NCBI GenBank assembly: GCA_024743115.1
Contig: JANSXC010000002.1
Span: 164,207-228,206 of the forward strand
Length of the DNA stretch: 64,000 nucleotides
Reading direction: 5' to 3'
Origin: a bacterium
GTDB lineage: Bacteria; Planctomycetota; UBA1135; UBA2386
The position numbers and the translations under genes were made by a program. This document shows, piece by piece, positions 33,934-42,726 of this stretch. The notes below the pieces were generated by a model that was given only the letters and a program-made list of their open reading frames with translations, searched no databases and was not told the DNA's origin. Numbering within the stretch: position 1 is the stretch's first letter; the number at the start of each line of letters is the position of its first letter.

Positions 33934-34059
33934 ATTCCGGCGAGCCGAGGCTTCCTCGGGCTGTCGATCTTTGCTCAGGGTGGTGCGTTGGTCCCCGGGA
34001 TCAACGCCCATTCGGTTGCGCCCACGAACGGCCGGCGTGGCAGGCTCGGCGACTCGTAG
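33934..34059 (+). pseudogene. Remnant of the C-terminal module of an exported surface protein
   Basis: The plus frame to the TAG at 34057 reads IPASRGFLGLSIFAQGGALV followed by PGINAHSVAPTNGRRG. This is a recognisable copy of the C-terminal module seen in intact exported proteins here, where 'P..P.FLGLP...Q.L.L.PG.NPLG...SNG' is the pattern; compare the protein ending at 53400. No N-terminal part remains. The 330 bases between the CHAT remnant and the bestrophin gene hold this fragment and nothing else I can support. Confidence 0.45.
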
Positions 34060-34133
34060 CAAACCGAAGTTCCACGCGACTGCTGCGTGCGGCGACCCTA
34101 CGCTCGGCGCTTCTCCCGACGCGAGGAGCGCTG

Positions 34134-34970
34134 ATGATTCCCTACGAACCGAAGCAGTGGTGGAGGATCCTGTTCGACTTCCAGCGCAGTCCGGTGTTTC
34201 GCACCCTGCTGCTGGATGTCCTCGGGGCGGGGCTCTGGGCTGCGCTGGTGGTCTGGATCGAGGCCGATGTAATCCGGGTCGCGGTGCCGCTCGGCCCCGC
34301 GTTCCTGTCGATCCTCGGAATCATCCTGGGGCTGCTGCTCGTCTTCCGCACGAACACCGCCTACGACCGCTGGTGGGAGGGTCGTAAGCTCTGGGGGCAG
34401 CTGGTCAACGTTTCGCGCGGCCTGGCTCACCAGCTCGATGCCCAACTCGCGATCACGGCGCCGGCGCGTCGCACGGCCTACGCCGACCATCTCGCCGAGT
34501 TCCCTGTGCTGCTGGCGCGGCATCTGCGCCAGCCGCGGGACTACGCCGGCGAACACGAGCCCAACGGCCTACTGACCAGGCTGCATCGCGACGTGCAGTC
34601 CGACATCGAGGCGGGGCATCTGGACGACGGCTCCCGCATCACGTTGCAACCGTTGCTGCAGGCCTTCGACGACGTTCTCGGTGCCTGCGAGCGGATCCGC
34701 AAGACGCCGATCCCATTCAGCTACTCGTCCTACGTCAAGCAGTTCGTCGTGCTCTACGCGCTCGTGATGCCGTTCGGTCTCGTGACCGAGTTCGGCTACG
34801 GTGCCGTGATCGCCTCGATGTTCGCGTTCTTCGCGACCATGGGGTTGGAGCTGCTTGCGACCGAGATTGAAGAACCGTTCGGCACCGATCCGAACGATCT
34901 GCCGCTCGAGAACATCGGCGGGGTGATCGCGCGGGATGTGCGCTCGATCCTGGCGACCGCGCCGGTGTGA
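34134..34970 (+). CDS. Bestrophin-family (YneE-like) membrane channel protein
   Basis: The 278-residue protein has the family hallmark LVFRTNTAYDRWWEGRKLWGQLVNVSRGL after two N-terminal membrane helices. There are two further hydrophobic segments near residues 205-245, then EEPFGTDPNDLPLENI, the conserved acidic C-terminal motif. Bacterial bestrophin homologues form pentameric cation or anion channels. ATG at 34134 has GAGGAG 5 bases upstream. TACGCT at about 34099 is a likely -10 element for a leadered transcript. It converges with the subtilase gene. Confidence 0.88.
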   Translation: MIPYEPKQWWRILFDFQRSPVFRTLLLDVLGAGLWAALVVWIEADVIRVAVPLGPAFLSILGIILGLLLVFRTNTAYDRWWEGRKLWGQLVNVSRGLAHQLDAQLAITAPARRTAYADHLAEFPVLLARHLRQPRDYAGEHEPNGLLTRLHRDVQSDIEAGHLDDGSRITLQPLLQAFDDVLGACERIRKTPIPFSYSSYVKQFVVLYALVMPFGLVTEFGYGAVIASMFAFFATMGLELLATEIEEPFGTDPNDLPLENIGGVIARDVRSILATAPV

Positions 34971-34994
34971 GCGAGTGCGCCGGTCAGCAGAAGG

Positions 34995-36638
34995 TCAATC
35001 TCGCTTCGCTGCGATCGCTGCTGCGACCGCCTCGTCGGCCTGCAGCATGCCCGCGCCGTACGCGACGTCACGTCCGGGTTCGCCGAGATCTCTGCAGGTC
35101 GATTCCATGAGTGCCTGCAGCCGCCATGCGCAAAGGTCGGGGTTGGCTTCGAGCATGAGCGCCGCGACGCCGGCGGCGTGCGGCCCTGCGAACGAGTTGC
35201 CCCGCGGGCCGATCGCCAGCAGGTAGTCGCCGTCCTCGCGAACGACCGTCTGGAGTCGGCTCGCGCGCCGCCCGGTCCACACCTCGCGTCGCGTCCACAT
35301 CGGGAAGCCGGCGTTGCACGTCGTGACGTCGGGCTTCTCGACTCGCGTTCCGTCCGGCGGGATCGAGTCGAAGTATCGAATGCCTTGCCAGTCCACCGGG
35401 CCGCGGCTGCTGAACGACGAGACCGTCCGTTCCGGGCCGACGCCGGCTGCGGCGATCACGCACGGGATGTCTTTGGGAGACCCGATCTGGCGACCCGCGG
35501 GCCAGCGTTCGGCGTAGTTACCGGCGCCGCCGACCGCTACCACTCCCGCTGCGGCCAGATGCTCGTGCGCCGTGCGAAACAGGCCGCGGTACTGGCCCAT
35601 GCGCGTTGGCTCGAACGTGTAGCTCATCGACAGGATGTCGGCGCCGTGGTCGATCGCGTACTCATAGGCCCGCAGTTGCCCGCTGCCGACGAGTACCATG
35701 ATCGCGGCGCCCGGAGCCACGCTGGTCGCGATCGGCGTGTCGCCGCGAGTCGGGCGGGCGGCGACGATACCGGCGCACAGCGTGCCGTGTCGGTGACCCG
35801 AGGGCGTAACCGGATATGGATGATTGGCCCGGAAGTCGTAGCCGAACACGTCGTCGACATACCCGTTGCCGTCGTCGTCCTTGCCGTTCTCTTGTTCGCC
35901 AGGATTGCGCCAGAGTGCGGGGAGCAACGCGGGGACGGTCATCATGCCGTCGTCGAGGACCGCGACGACCACGCCCCGACCGGTGACGCCGTGCTTCGTC
36001 CATGCGCGCGGCGCGCCGACGGCCTCGAGGTTCCAGGGGATCTCCAGGCCGTCCGCCGCGAGCGCGGCGGCGGCCGGCTCCGTTTCCCGGGGCAGGCGGA
36101 GCAGTCGGTCGTACAGCTTCGCGAGCTGTGGCCGTGGCGCGAACGGTCGCTCGGATGCCGTGCGATGCTGCGCGCCGAAGCGTTGGCGATAGACGAAACC
36201 AACCTCGGAGCTTGCTGCCAGTGCACGGCAGGCCGCGGCGTCGGCTTCGCAGGCGAACCCGTTCACGATCCAATATCGGCGAAGCCCGCGGAGGGCGCCG
36301 CTCGTGCGGAGCGCGTCGACGGTCTCTGTCATGGCTGCGAACGAGCGGTCGGCCTTCTCGGCTAGCGTCGCCCGGACCTGCTTCCTGAGTTCGAGTCGTC
36401 CGAGTGACTCGGGCTGTGTCCGGCAGAAGCGTTCATAGTCGCCGCCCGCGGGGAACAGCTGGTCGGTCATCCGCACGAAGACGGGGGTGAGGCCCTGGGC
36501 TGCATCGAGGCCCGCATCGAGCTTGTTCGCGGGGTCGTCGGTCTTTGGTGCGCTCTGGCCTGTGACGACGCCGAGTGCGAGCGCCATTACGGCCGACATC
36601 CGGAAGGTGAAACGAGCACGACGCGAGGGCCTCAGCAT
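34995..36638 (-). CDS. Exported subtilisin-like serine protease (S8 family)
   Basis: The 547-residue protein has a signal peptide (FRMSAVMALALGVVTGQ) and a propeptide-like region of about 180 residues. The catalytic triad follows: Asp in VVVAVLDDGMM, His in SGHRHGTLCAGI, and Ser in GNSFAGPHAAGVAALML. The oxyanion Asn lies in VAVGGAGNYAERW. NGKDDDGNGYVDDVFGYDF is a calcium-binding loop common in this subgroup. It probably degrades extracytoplasmic protein. ATG at 36638 has TACCGT 7 bases upstream. It is divergent from the FAH-family gene. Confidence 0.88.
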   Translation of the reverse strand: MLRPSRRARFTFRMSAVMALALGVVTGQSAPKTDDPANKLDAGLDAAQGLTPVFVRMTDQLFPAGGDYERFCRTQPESLGRLELRKQVRATLAEKADRSFAAMTETVDALRTSGALRGLRRYWIVNGFACEADAAACRALAASSEVGFVYRQRFGAQHRTASERPFAPRPQLAKLYDRLLRLPRETEPAAAALAADGLEIPWNLEAVGAPRAWTKHGVTGRGVVVAVLDDGMMTVPALLPALWRNPGEQENGKDDDGNGYVDDVFGYDFRANHPYPVTPSGHRHGTLCAGIVAARPTRGDTPIATSVAPGAAIMVLVGSGQLRAYEYAIDHGADILSMSYTFEPTRMGQYRGLFRTAHEHLAAAGVVAVGGAGNYAERWPAGRQIGSPKDIPCVIAAAGVGPERTVSSFSSRGPVDWQGIRYFDSIPPDGTRVEKPDVTTCNAGFPMWTRREVWTGRRASRLQTVVREDGDYLLAIGPRGNSFAGPHAAGVAALMLEANPDLCAWRLQALMESTCRDLGEPGRDVAYGAGMLQADEAVAAAIAAKRD

Positions 36639-36645
36639 GGGCCGG

Positions 36646-36651
36646 ACGGTA
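36646..36651 (-). promoter_or_regulatory. Candidate -10 element of a leaderless promoter
   Basis: On the minus strand TACCGT lies 7 bases before the ATG at 36638. Confidence 0.5.
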
Positions 36652-36723
36652 GAGGGTGGCCCGGTTCTCGAACAACGCTCTGGCGCGCTTGTTCGAGTTC
36701 GGGCGAATCGCTCCACTGCGTCC

Positions 36724-37911
36724 ATGAACGAGGTTCTTCGCGCGTGCCTGCCCGCGGATGGGTTCGCCGGCACTCTGATCGGCCGCGCCTGGTTGACGGC
36801 ATCCTCCGCTTCGGGCCTGGCCGGCCCGAGTCCGGTCTGGCTGCGCGAGGACGGGGTCTACGATCTCTCGTCGGTCGCACCGACGACCTCGCTGCTGTTC
36901 GATCGAGGTCACGACTGGCGCGAGCGTGGGGTGGCTGGTCTATGCCGTGTGGGTGAGATCGAGGCGTTGCTCGCCAACACGTTGGCGCGGCCACGGGACC
37001 CGGATGTGCCGCACCTGCTCGCGCCGGTCGATCTGCAGCCGGTCAAGGCGTGTGGCGTGACATTCATGGTCAGTGCGTTGGAGCGTGTGATCGAAGAACG
37101 AGCGGGCGGTGACAGCGCGCGCGCCGCAGCAGTGCGTACGCAGATCAAACAGCGCATCGGCAGTGAGCTGTCGAGCATCGTGCCGGGTTCGCCGGCTGCG
37201 GCCGAGACCAAGGCCGTGTTGCAGCAAGAGGGGCTCTGGTCGCAGTACCTCGAGGTCGGGATCGGACCGGACGCCGAGGTCTTCACGAAAGCGCCCGTGT
37301 TGTCCGCCGTCGGCACCGGCGACGGCGTCGGTGTGTTGTCGAGCTCGGAGTGGAACAATCCGGAACCCGAGGTCGTGCTCATCGTCGACTCGAAGGGTTC
37401 GATCGTCGGGGCGGCGCTCGGCAACGACGTCAATCTGCGCGACGTCGAGGGCCGCAGTGCGCTGCTGCTGGGCAAGGCCAAGGACAATAATGCTTCCGCC
37501 GCGGTGGGGCCGTTCGTGCGCCTGCTCGATGACAGCTTCTCGCTCGACGACATCCGCAGTGCGCAGGTGTCCCTGGCGATCGACGGCGAGGACGGGTTCG
37601 AGTTGCGCGAAGTCAGCGAGATGAGTCGGATCAGTCGCGACATCACCGATCTCGTGGCGCAAACCATCGGCCCGAACCATCAATACCCCGACGGCCTCGC
37701 GCTGTTCACGGGCACCATGTTCGCGCCGACCAAGAATCGCGGCGCCGCGGGGAAAGGCTTCACACATCACCTCGGCGACGTCGTGCGGATCTCGTCACCG
37801 AAGCTCGGCACCCTCCAGAATCGGGTGCAGTACTGCCATGAGTTGCCGAGGTGGGAGTTTGGCGTCGGTGCGCTGATGCAGAACCTCGCGGCGCGCGGCC
37901 TGCTGTCCTGA
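36724..37911 (+). CDS. Fumarylacetoacetate hydrolase family protein
   Basis: The 395-residue protein belongs to the FAH superfamily. A metal site is marked by the Glu residues of WNNPEPEVVLIVDSKG and the Asp of GAALGNDVNLRDVEGRSALLLGKAK. The N-terminal half carries a lid-like domain and an insertion around residues 120-165, longer than in small FAH enzymes. Family members hydrolyse or decarboxylate beta-keto acids, often in aromatic or sugar-acid degradation. No pathway neighbour is present, so the substrate is open. Cytoplasmic. Confidence 0.75.
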   Translation: MNEVLRACLPADGFAGTLIGRAWLTASSASGLAGPSPVWLREDGVYDLSSVAPTTSLLFDRGHDWRERGVAGLCRVGEIEALLANTLARPRDPDVPHLLAPVDLQPVKACGVTFMVSALERVIEERAGGDSARAAAVRTQIKQRIGSELSSIVPGSPAAAETKAVLQQEGLWSQYLEVGIGPDAEVFTKAPVLSAVGTGDGVGVLSSSEWNNPEPEVVLIVDSKGSIVGAALGNDVNLRDVEGRSALLLGKAKDNNASAAVGPFVRLLDDSFSLDDIRSAQVSLAIDGEDGFELREVSEMSRISRDITDLVAQTIGPNHQYPDGLALFTGTMFAPTKNRGAAGKGFTHHLGDVVRISSPKLGTLQNRVQYCHELPRWEFGVGALMQNLAARGLLS

Positions 37912-38015
37912 TCTCATGTCAGGTCGACGCGGCGCAGGATCGCGCGCCGCAGTTTGACGTTCTCGTAGCCCTTCTCGCGCAGCAGGATGCCGGGCGACTT
38001 CTTGTTCTGCCTGGC

Positions 38016-38306
38016 TTACCGCAGTCCGGCTTCCAACTCCGGATGCTCGTCGAGCGCACGTCGGGCCTCAGTAGCGATCGCGAACTGGCGAAGCAGGCCG
38101 CGCACACCGATCGCGGTCATGGCGCCGCCGCCGGCGATCATCAAGATGGCCCAATGGACCGAGCGCCGGGGCGACTGGTTCAGCTGATTCACCAGCCAGG
38201 CCGCGCCGAGGCCCGAAACGACCAGACCGATGAGTATCTGGCCCGGTGCCGAGGAGAACGGCAGATCCTTCTCGAGTTCGCTCGACTCGTCGCGGGTTCG
38301 CGCCAT
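38016..38306 (-). CDS. Small two-helix membrane protein
   Basis: The 96-residue protein starts MARTRDESSELEKDLPF and has two hydrophobic helices (about residues 22-40 and 52-70), with charged ends. It resembles no family I recognise. ATG at 38306 has TAGACT 6 bases upstream with no Shine-Dalgarno, the close -10 pattern, which supports it as a real gene. Confidence 0.55.
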   Translation of the reverse strand: MARTRDESSELEKDLPFSSAPGQILIGLVVSGLGAAWLVNQLNQSPRRSVHWAILMIAGGGAMTAIGVRGLLRQFAIATEARRALDEHPELEAGLR

Positions 38307-38312
38307 GCGCGG

Positions 38313-38318
38313 AGTCTA
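38313..38318 (-). promoter_or_regulatory. Candidate -10 element of a leaderless promoter
   Basis: On the minus strand TAGACT lies 6 bases before the ATG at 38306. Confidence 0.5.
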
Positions 38319-38453
38319 GCCGGTCGGGGATTGCCGCGTTGCTCGCTGCCGTCGGAGCCGGGACGACGCCATCGTCTGATTCCGGCATCGTGGCGGGGAA
38401 GTCGGTCGCGCGCCGCGCGTAGGGCTCGAGATGGCATGATCGTGTCAGCCACC

Positions 38454-40166
38454 ATGACTCCCATTCGAGTTCCAACGATTCTCTCTCTGGCCGTGGCGAT
38501 GACCGTTGCCACGGTCCACGCGCAGGAGCCCGAGCCGGCCCGATCCGCGAGCCGGCCCAACATCGTCCTCATCATGGCCGACGACATGGGTTACAGCGAC
38601 ATCGGCTGTTACGGCAGCGAGATCGCGACGCCGACGCTCGATCGGCTGGCAGCCAACGGGGTGCGGTTCACGCAGTTCTACAACACGTCGCGGTGTTGTC
38701 CGACGCGGGCATCGCTCCTGACCGGGCTCTATTCGCACCAGGCCGGCATCGGATTGATGGCGTCGGACCGCGGCTACGACGCCTACCGTGGTGACTTGAA
38801 CCGGCGTTGCGTGACCTTAGCGGAGGCGCTGCGCCCGGCGGGCTATCGCAACTACATGGCGGGGAAGTGGCACGTCACGCGCCACAAGAGTCCGGATGGC
38901 AAGAAGCACAATTGGCCACGACAGCGCGGATTCGATCGCTTCTACGGCACGATTACGGGGGCTGGCAGCTTCTTCGATCCAGCCACGTTGTGTCGCGGCA
39001 ACACGTTCATCACCCCGGCGAACGATCCGGAGTATCGACCCGAGCGCTACTACTACACCGACGCGATCAGCGACAACGCGGTTCGGTTCGTCGCCGATCA
39101 CCGCGCTACGCATCCTGAGCACCCGTTCTTGTTGTACGTGTCCTACACGTGTGCGCATTGGCCGATGCATGCCTTCGACGAGGACATCGAGCGCTACGAA
39201 GGCGTCTACGATGACGGCTATTCGCCGATTCGCGCCGCGCGTCTCGAGCGGGCGCGAGAACTCGGCGTGATCGCTGCGAATTGGGCCATGGCAGAGTCGG
39301 CGAAGGACTGGCAGCGCACGTCGGACAAGGCGTGGGAGGTCCGCAGCATGGCGGCCTACGCGGCGATGGTCACGAGCATGGATCGCGGCATCGGTCGCAT
39401 CGTGGCGGAGCTCGAGCGTCAGGAGATTCTCGACGAGACGCTCGTCATCTACCTGCAGGACAATGGCGGGTGTGCCGAGGGTTTCGGTCGCCACTCCAAT
39501 GCCGACGAGATTCGCGGCGTCGAACACGAGCCGCTAGATCCAGATGATCTGCAGACCAAGATCTGGCCGCCCATGCAGACGCGCGACGGCCGGCCGGTGC
39601 GCACGGGTCCGGCGGCCATGCCCGGCCCCGAGGACACGTTCGTGGCCTACGGGCGCGGCTGGGCCAACGTGTCGAACACGCCCTTTCGGGGCTACAAGCA
39701 CGATGGCTACGAGGGCGGCATCAGCACGCCGTTCGTGGTGCACTGGCCGAGCGGGATCCCGCACGCGCGGGCGAACGCGATCGTGCACGATCCGTGTCAC
39801 CTGATCGACGTGATGCCGACACTCGTCGCCGTAGCGGGCGCGGCGTATCCGGGCGGCGAGGTGTTGCCGATGGAGGGGGTGAGCCTGCTCCCTGCGCTGC
39901 ACGGTCGGCCGCTGAGCCGTTCTGCGCCGCTCTGCTTCGAGCACCACGGCAACCTCGCGCTGCGCGACGGGCGGTGGAAGGTCGTGTCGGCGTATCGTCG
40001 TGGCCAGCCGACGAAGTGGGAGCTCTACGACATGGTGGCGGATCGTACGGAGCAGCACGATCTGGCGGCCGAGCGGCCCGAGCGAAGGGCTCGCATGGTC
40101 GCGGAGTGGCACGCGTGGGCGAAGCGCGTGGGGGTGCAGCCCTGGCCGTTCCAGAAGAAAGACTGA
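38454..40166 (+). CDS. Exported arylsulfatase (formylglycine type)
   Basis: The 570-residue protein has a signal peptide ending VHAQ and the type I sulfatase fold. The metal site starts with NIVLIMADDMGYSDIG. The CCPTR motif (CxPxR, Cys81) is the site converted to formylglycine, followed by ASLLTG. MAGKWHVT and CAHWPMHA carry the other active-site Lys and His, and YLQDNGGCAEGF supplies the last Asp/Asn ligands. It removes sulfate esters from extracellular polysaccharides or small molecules. No formylglycine-generating enzyme gene is nearby. ATG at 38454 gives the best signal peptide; ATG at 38436 is also possible. Confidence 0.9.
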   Translation: MTPIRVPTILSLAVAMTVATVHAQEPEPARSASRPNIVLIMADDMGYSDIGCYGSEIATPTLDRLAANGVRFTQFYNTSRCCPTRASLLTGLYSHQAGIGLMASDRGYDAYRGDLNRRCVTLAEALRPAGYRNYMAGKWHVTRHKSPDGKKHNWPRQRGFDRFYGTITGAGSFFDPATLCRGNTFITPANDPEYRPERYYYTDAISDNAVRFVADHRATHPEHPFLLYVSYTCAHWPMHAFDEDIERYEGVYDDGYSPIRAARLERARELGVIAANWAMAESAKDWQRTSDKAWEVRSMAAYAAMVTSMDRGIGRIVAELERQEILDETLVIYLQDNGGCAEGFGRHSNADEIRGVEHEPLDPDDLQTKIWPPMQTRDGRPVRTGPAAMPGPEDTFVAYGRGWANVSNTPFRGYKHDGYEGGISTPFVVHWPSGIPHARANAIVHDPCHLIDVMPTLVAVAGAAYPGGEVLPMEGVSLLPALHGRPLSRSAPLCFEHHGNLALRDGRWKVVSAYRRGQPTKWELYDMVADRTEQHDLAAERPERRARMVAEWHAWAKRVGVQPWPFQKKD

Positions 40167-40217
40167 CGTGGCCGCCGGATGGGGCGGACCGAGGGTCGAG
40201 CCGCGGTTGACGCCGCG

Positions 40218-40592
40218 TCAGCTGCGCGGGTTCTCAGCGCGGATCTTGTCCGCACCTGCCTTGTCGAACGTGATCCCGTGCTTCTCGAAGAGCTGGTCGA
40301 TCTCGCCCGACAGGGTCATCTCCGTGATGATGTCGCAGCCGCCGACGAACTCGCCCTTGACGTAGAGCTGGGGGATGGTGGGCCACTCGGAGAACTCCTT
40401 GATGCCCTGGCGGACGTTCGGGTCGGATAGGACGTCTACGTCCGTGAACTGGACTCCGAGGATTCGCAGGATGTTCACGACCTGGTTCGAGAAGCCGCAC
40501 TGTGGCATGAGCTGCGAGCCCTTCATGTAGAGCACGACGTCGCTGCCTTCGATGGTCTGCTTGATCTGGGTCTGAGTGTCGGTGTCGGTCAT
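40218..40592 (-). CDS. grxD: Monothiol glutaredoxin, Grx4/GrxD type
   Basis: The 124-residue protein contains the CGFS active site (QCGFSN, Cys32), preceded by VVLYMKGS, and the [19 protein letters not shown] block that binds glutathione. CGFS glutaredoxins carry and transfer [2Fe-2S] clusters and partner with BolA proteins. The bolA-type gene lies 39 bases upstream on the same strand, as expected for that partnership. The C-terminal 15 residues are an extension. Confidence 0.92.
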   Translation of the reverse strand: MTDTDTQTQIKQTIEGSDVVLYMKGSQLMPQCGFSNQVVNILRILGVQFTDVDVLSDPNVRQGIKEFSEWPTIPQLYVKGEFVGGCDIITEMTLSGEIDQLFEKHGITFDKAGADKIRAENPRS

Positions 40593-40631
40593 TGGTCTAT
40601 CGATTGTTCGCGTGTGGCCTGAGGGTCGCGG

Positions 40632-40868
40632 TCAGTTGGGGGCTCGGGTCTTCAGTGACAGTGCGTGCAACTCTCCGTCGGCTCCGTCCATCTTGCCCTT
40701 GAGCGCGGCGTAGACCGCGCGCTGTTGCTGCACGCGGGTCTTGCCACGGAAACTCTCGTCTACGACGGTCGCGGCCATGTGTCTGCCGTCGTCACCTTCG
40801 ACGTGGATATCTGCGTTCGGAAACGTCTCTCGAATAAGGGCTTCGATTTCTTCTCGCTGCATCGGCAT
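40632..40868 (-). CDS. bolA: BolA-family protein
   Basis: The 78-residue protein shows the BolA fold pattern: EEIEALIRETFPNADIHVEG, then the VVDESFRGKTRVQQQRAVYAAL block and a final GELHALSLKT. The His in GELHAL is the usual Fe-S ligand, while the second ligand position has no Cys. GGAG 8 bases before the ATG serves as ribosome site, and TAACCT about 21 bases upstream is a possible -10. It is paired with the CGFS glutaredoxin gene; such pairs handle [2Fe-2S] clusters and iron sensing. Confidence 0.9.
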   Translation of the reverse strand: MPMQREEIEALIRETFPNADIHVEGDDGRHMAATVVDESFRGKTRVQQQRAVYAALKGKMDGADGELHALSLKTRAPN

Positions 40869-40948
40869 GGCGGGCTCCGCGGCGCAGGGAGGTTAGGCCG
40901 CGGGTAGGCGGTTCGCAAGTCGGGCGGCGGCCGCCAAGACTGGCGACG

Positions 40949-41740
40949 CTACCAGCGGTTGCGGAGTTCGCGCAAACGCAGGAAGACGGCCTTGTCGTCA
41001 GGCTCGGCGGGCAGATCGCCGAAGCTCTCGCGCAAGCGGTCGATCACGCTCGGTTCGCGTAGCCGGAAGAACGTGTTGATCGCCTTCTCCTGGCCCAGCG
41101 TCGTGACCGGCGCGGTCGCGCCGTCGTGCTCGCGGACCTCGGCGAGCAGTGCAGCTGCGGCCGCGTTCTGTGGCTCGCGATCGAGCGTGAACCCGAGGTT
41201 GGTCGCGAGGTAGTCATGGCCGGGGTAGAGCTTCGCGTTCTCGTCCAGCCGATGAAGTTGCTGCGTGAACGTTTCGAAGAGCAGTTCGGGATGGCCGCCG
41301 TTGTGACAGTTGCCGGCGCCGGCGTTGAACAGTGTGTCGCCCGAGAACAGCGCGGGCTCGGGGGCATGCGCGAGCAGGCAGACGTGACACAGCGTGTGCC
41401 CCGGCGTGTCGAGGCACTCGAGTTCGATCGTGCGGCCGACCCTGATCACGTCACCTGCGCGCACGCCGCGGTCGATGCCATCGATAAACCTGCCGCCGCT
41501 CGCGTGCGCAATCAGTTTCGCACCCGTCGCGGCGATCAGGCCGCGGTTGCCGCCCGTGTGGTCGCCGTGTTCGTGCGTGTTGAGGATCTGCGTGATCTCG
41601 AAACCGCGCGCGCGGGCGAGGTCGTGGCAGCGCTCGTGGTCGAGCGGATCGACCGCGAGCGCTTCGCCGGTCTCCGCACATGCGATCAGGTAGTTGTAGT
41701 TCCGTAGTCGATTGCCGACCCAGATGCGTTCGACGATCAC
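40949..41740 (-). CDS. gloB: Hydroxyacylglutathione hydrolase (glyoxalase II)
   Basis: The 263-residue metallo-beta-lactamase-fold enzyme has the glyoxalase II motif THEHGDHTGGN, LDTPGHTLCHVC, SGDTLFNAGAGNCHNGGHPE and YPGHDYLATNLGF. The last two are characteristic of true glyoxalase II rather than generic MBL proteins. It hydrolyses S-D-lactoylglutathione and related thioesters. GTG at 41740 overlaps the stop of gshB as GTGA, so its expression is tied to glutathione synthesis. Confidence 0.9.
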   Translation of the reverse strand: MIVERIWVGNRLRNYNYLIACAETGEALAVDPLDHERCHDLARARGFEITQILNTHEHGDHTGGNRGLIAATGAKLIAHASGGRFIDGIDRGVRAGDVIRVGRTIELECLDTPGHTLCHVCLLAHAPEPALFSGDTLFNAGAGNCHNGGHPELLFETFTQQLHRLDENAKLYPGHDYLATNLGFTLDREPQNAAAAALLAEVREHDGATAPVTTLGQEKAINTFFRLREPSVIDRLRESFGDLPAEPDDKAVFLRLRELRNRW

Positions 41741-42705
41741 GGCTTGCCGGACTCCGGTCGACCGCCCGATCGCCACCGGGTCTCGACGGCGTCCAGCAGG
41801 TCGTGCTCGAGCGCGCCGCCGCCGAGTCGTTCGATTTCACGGAAGCCCGTCGGGCTCGTGATATTGATCTCGGTCAGGTAGTCGCCGAGCACATCGATCC
41901 CGGCCAGGATCACGCCCTTTTCGCGCAGTGCCGGCCCGAGGCGGTCGCAGATCTGGCGCTCCCGCGCCGTCAGCTCAGCGAGCGCGGCCCGGCCACCGAC
42001 GTGCAGGTTGGCGCGGGCGTCGTCCGCTGCCGGGATACGGAGCAGGGCGCCCTTGGGGTCGCCGTCGATCAGCAGGATGCGTTTGTCGCCGTCACGCACC
42101 GCGGGCACGTACTGCTGGGCCATGAGCAGGCGCGTGCCGTGCGCGGTGCCGGTCTCGAGGATCGCGCGGGCGTTGCGGTCGCCGCGCGTGACGTGGAAGA
42201 CGCCGTCACCACCTGCCCCGTCGAGCGGTTTGACGATCATCTCACCGCCGAGTTCGTCGCGGAACTCGAGCAGCTGGTCGATGCTGCGGCTCACGAGGGT
42301 CGTCGGGCAAAGGTCAGCGAACTCGAGTGCGAAGAGCTTCTCGTTCTCGTCCCGCAGGGTGCGCGGATCGTTGACCATCACCGGGCCGTTGGCGCGCGAC
42401 ATCAGCAGCGTCGCGAACAGGTAGGCGGCGTCGAACGGCGGGTCCTTGCGCATCCAGATCGCGTCGAACGCGTCGAGTTCTTCGCGTTGCGCGGCCGCCG
42501 TCCGGCACCACGACGCGCCGTCGCCCGCGCCCGCGGCGGTCGCCATGGCGCGCGCGAACGGCGTGCCGCCACGTTGCCCCAGGTCCCCGATCTGACAAGT
42601 CGACACTTCGTGGCCGCGGCGCCAGGCCTCGCGGATGAACGCGATCGAGGAGTCGCCGGCAAAGTGCAGGCGATCGAGCGGGTCGAGGATGAAGAGATGG
42701 CGCAC
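41737..42705 (-). CDS. gshB: Glutathione synthetase
   Basis: The 322-residue ATP-grasp enzyme matches bacterial GshB: IWMRKDPPFDAAYLFATLL, VNDPRTLRDENEKLFALEF, MIVKPLDGAGGDGVF, LLMAQQYVPAVRDGDKRILLI and INITSPTGFREI. It joins gamma-glutamylcysteine and glycine. The length is usual for the family. It lies between gshA (21 bases upstream) and gloB (4-base overlap), in an operon for making and using glutathione. Confidence 0.94.
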   Translation of the reverse strand: MRHLFILDPLDRLHFAGDSSIAFIREAWRRGHEVSTCQIGDLGQRGGTPFARAMATAAGAGDGASWCRTAAAQREELDAFDAIWMRKDPPFDAAYLFATLLMSRANGPVMVNDPRTLRDENEKLFALEFADLCPTTLVSRSIDQLLEFRDELGGEMIVKPLDGAGGDGVFHVTRGDRNARAILETGTAHGTRLLMAQQYVPAVRDGDKRILLIDGDPKGALLRIPAADDARANLHVGGRAALAELTARERQICDRLGPALREKGVILAGIDVLGDYLTEINITSPTGFREIERLGGGALEHDLLDAVETRWRSGGRPESGKP

Positions 42706-42726
42706 GGCGTTCGTCGTTTTGGCGGG

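Noticed and set aside
37914..38015. Short minus-strand segment encoding KGYENVKLRRAILRRVDLT after the small membrane protein
   Set aside because: It looks protein-like but has no start codon, only about 32 codons between stops, and no family I can name. It could be a frameshifted tail of the small membrane protein, but nothing shows it.
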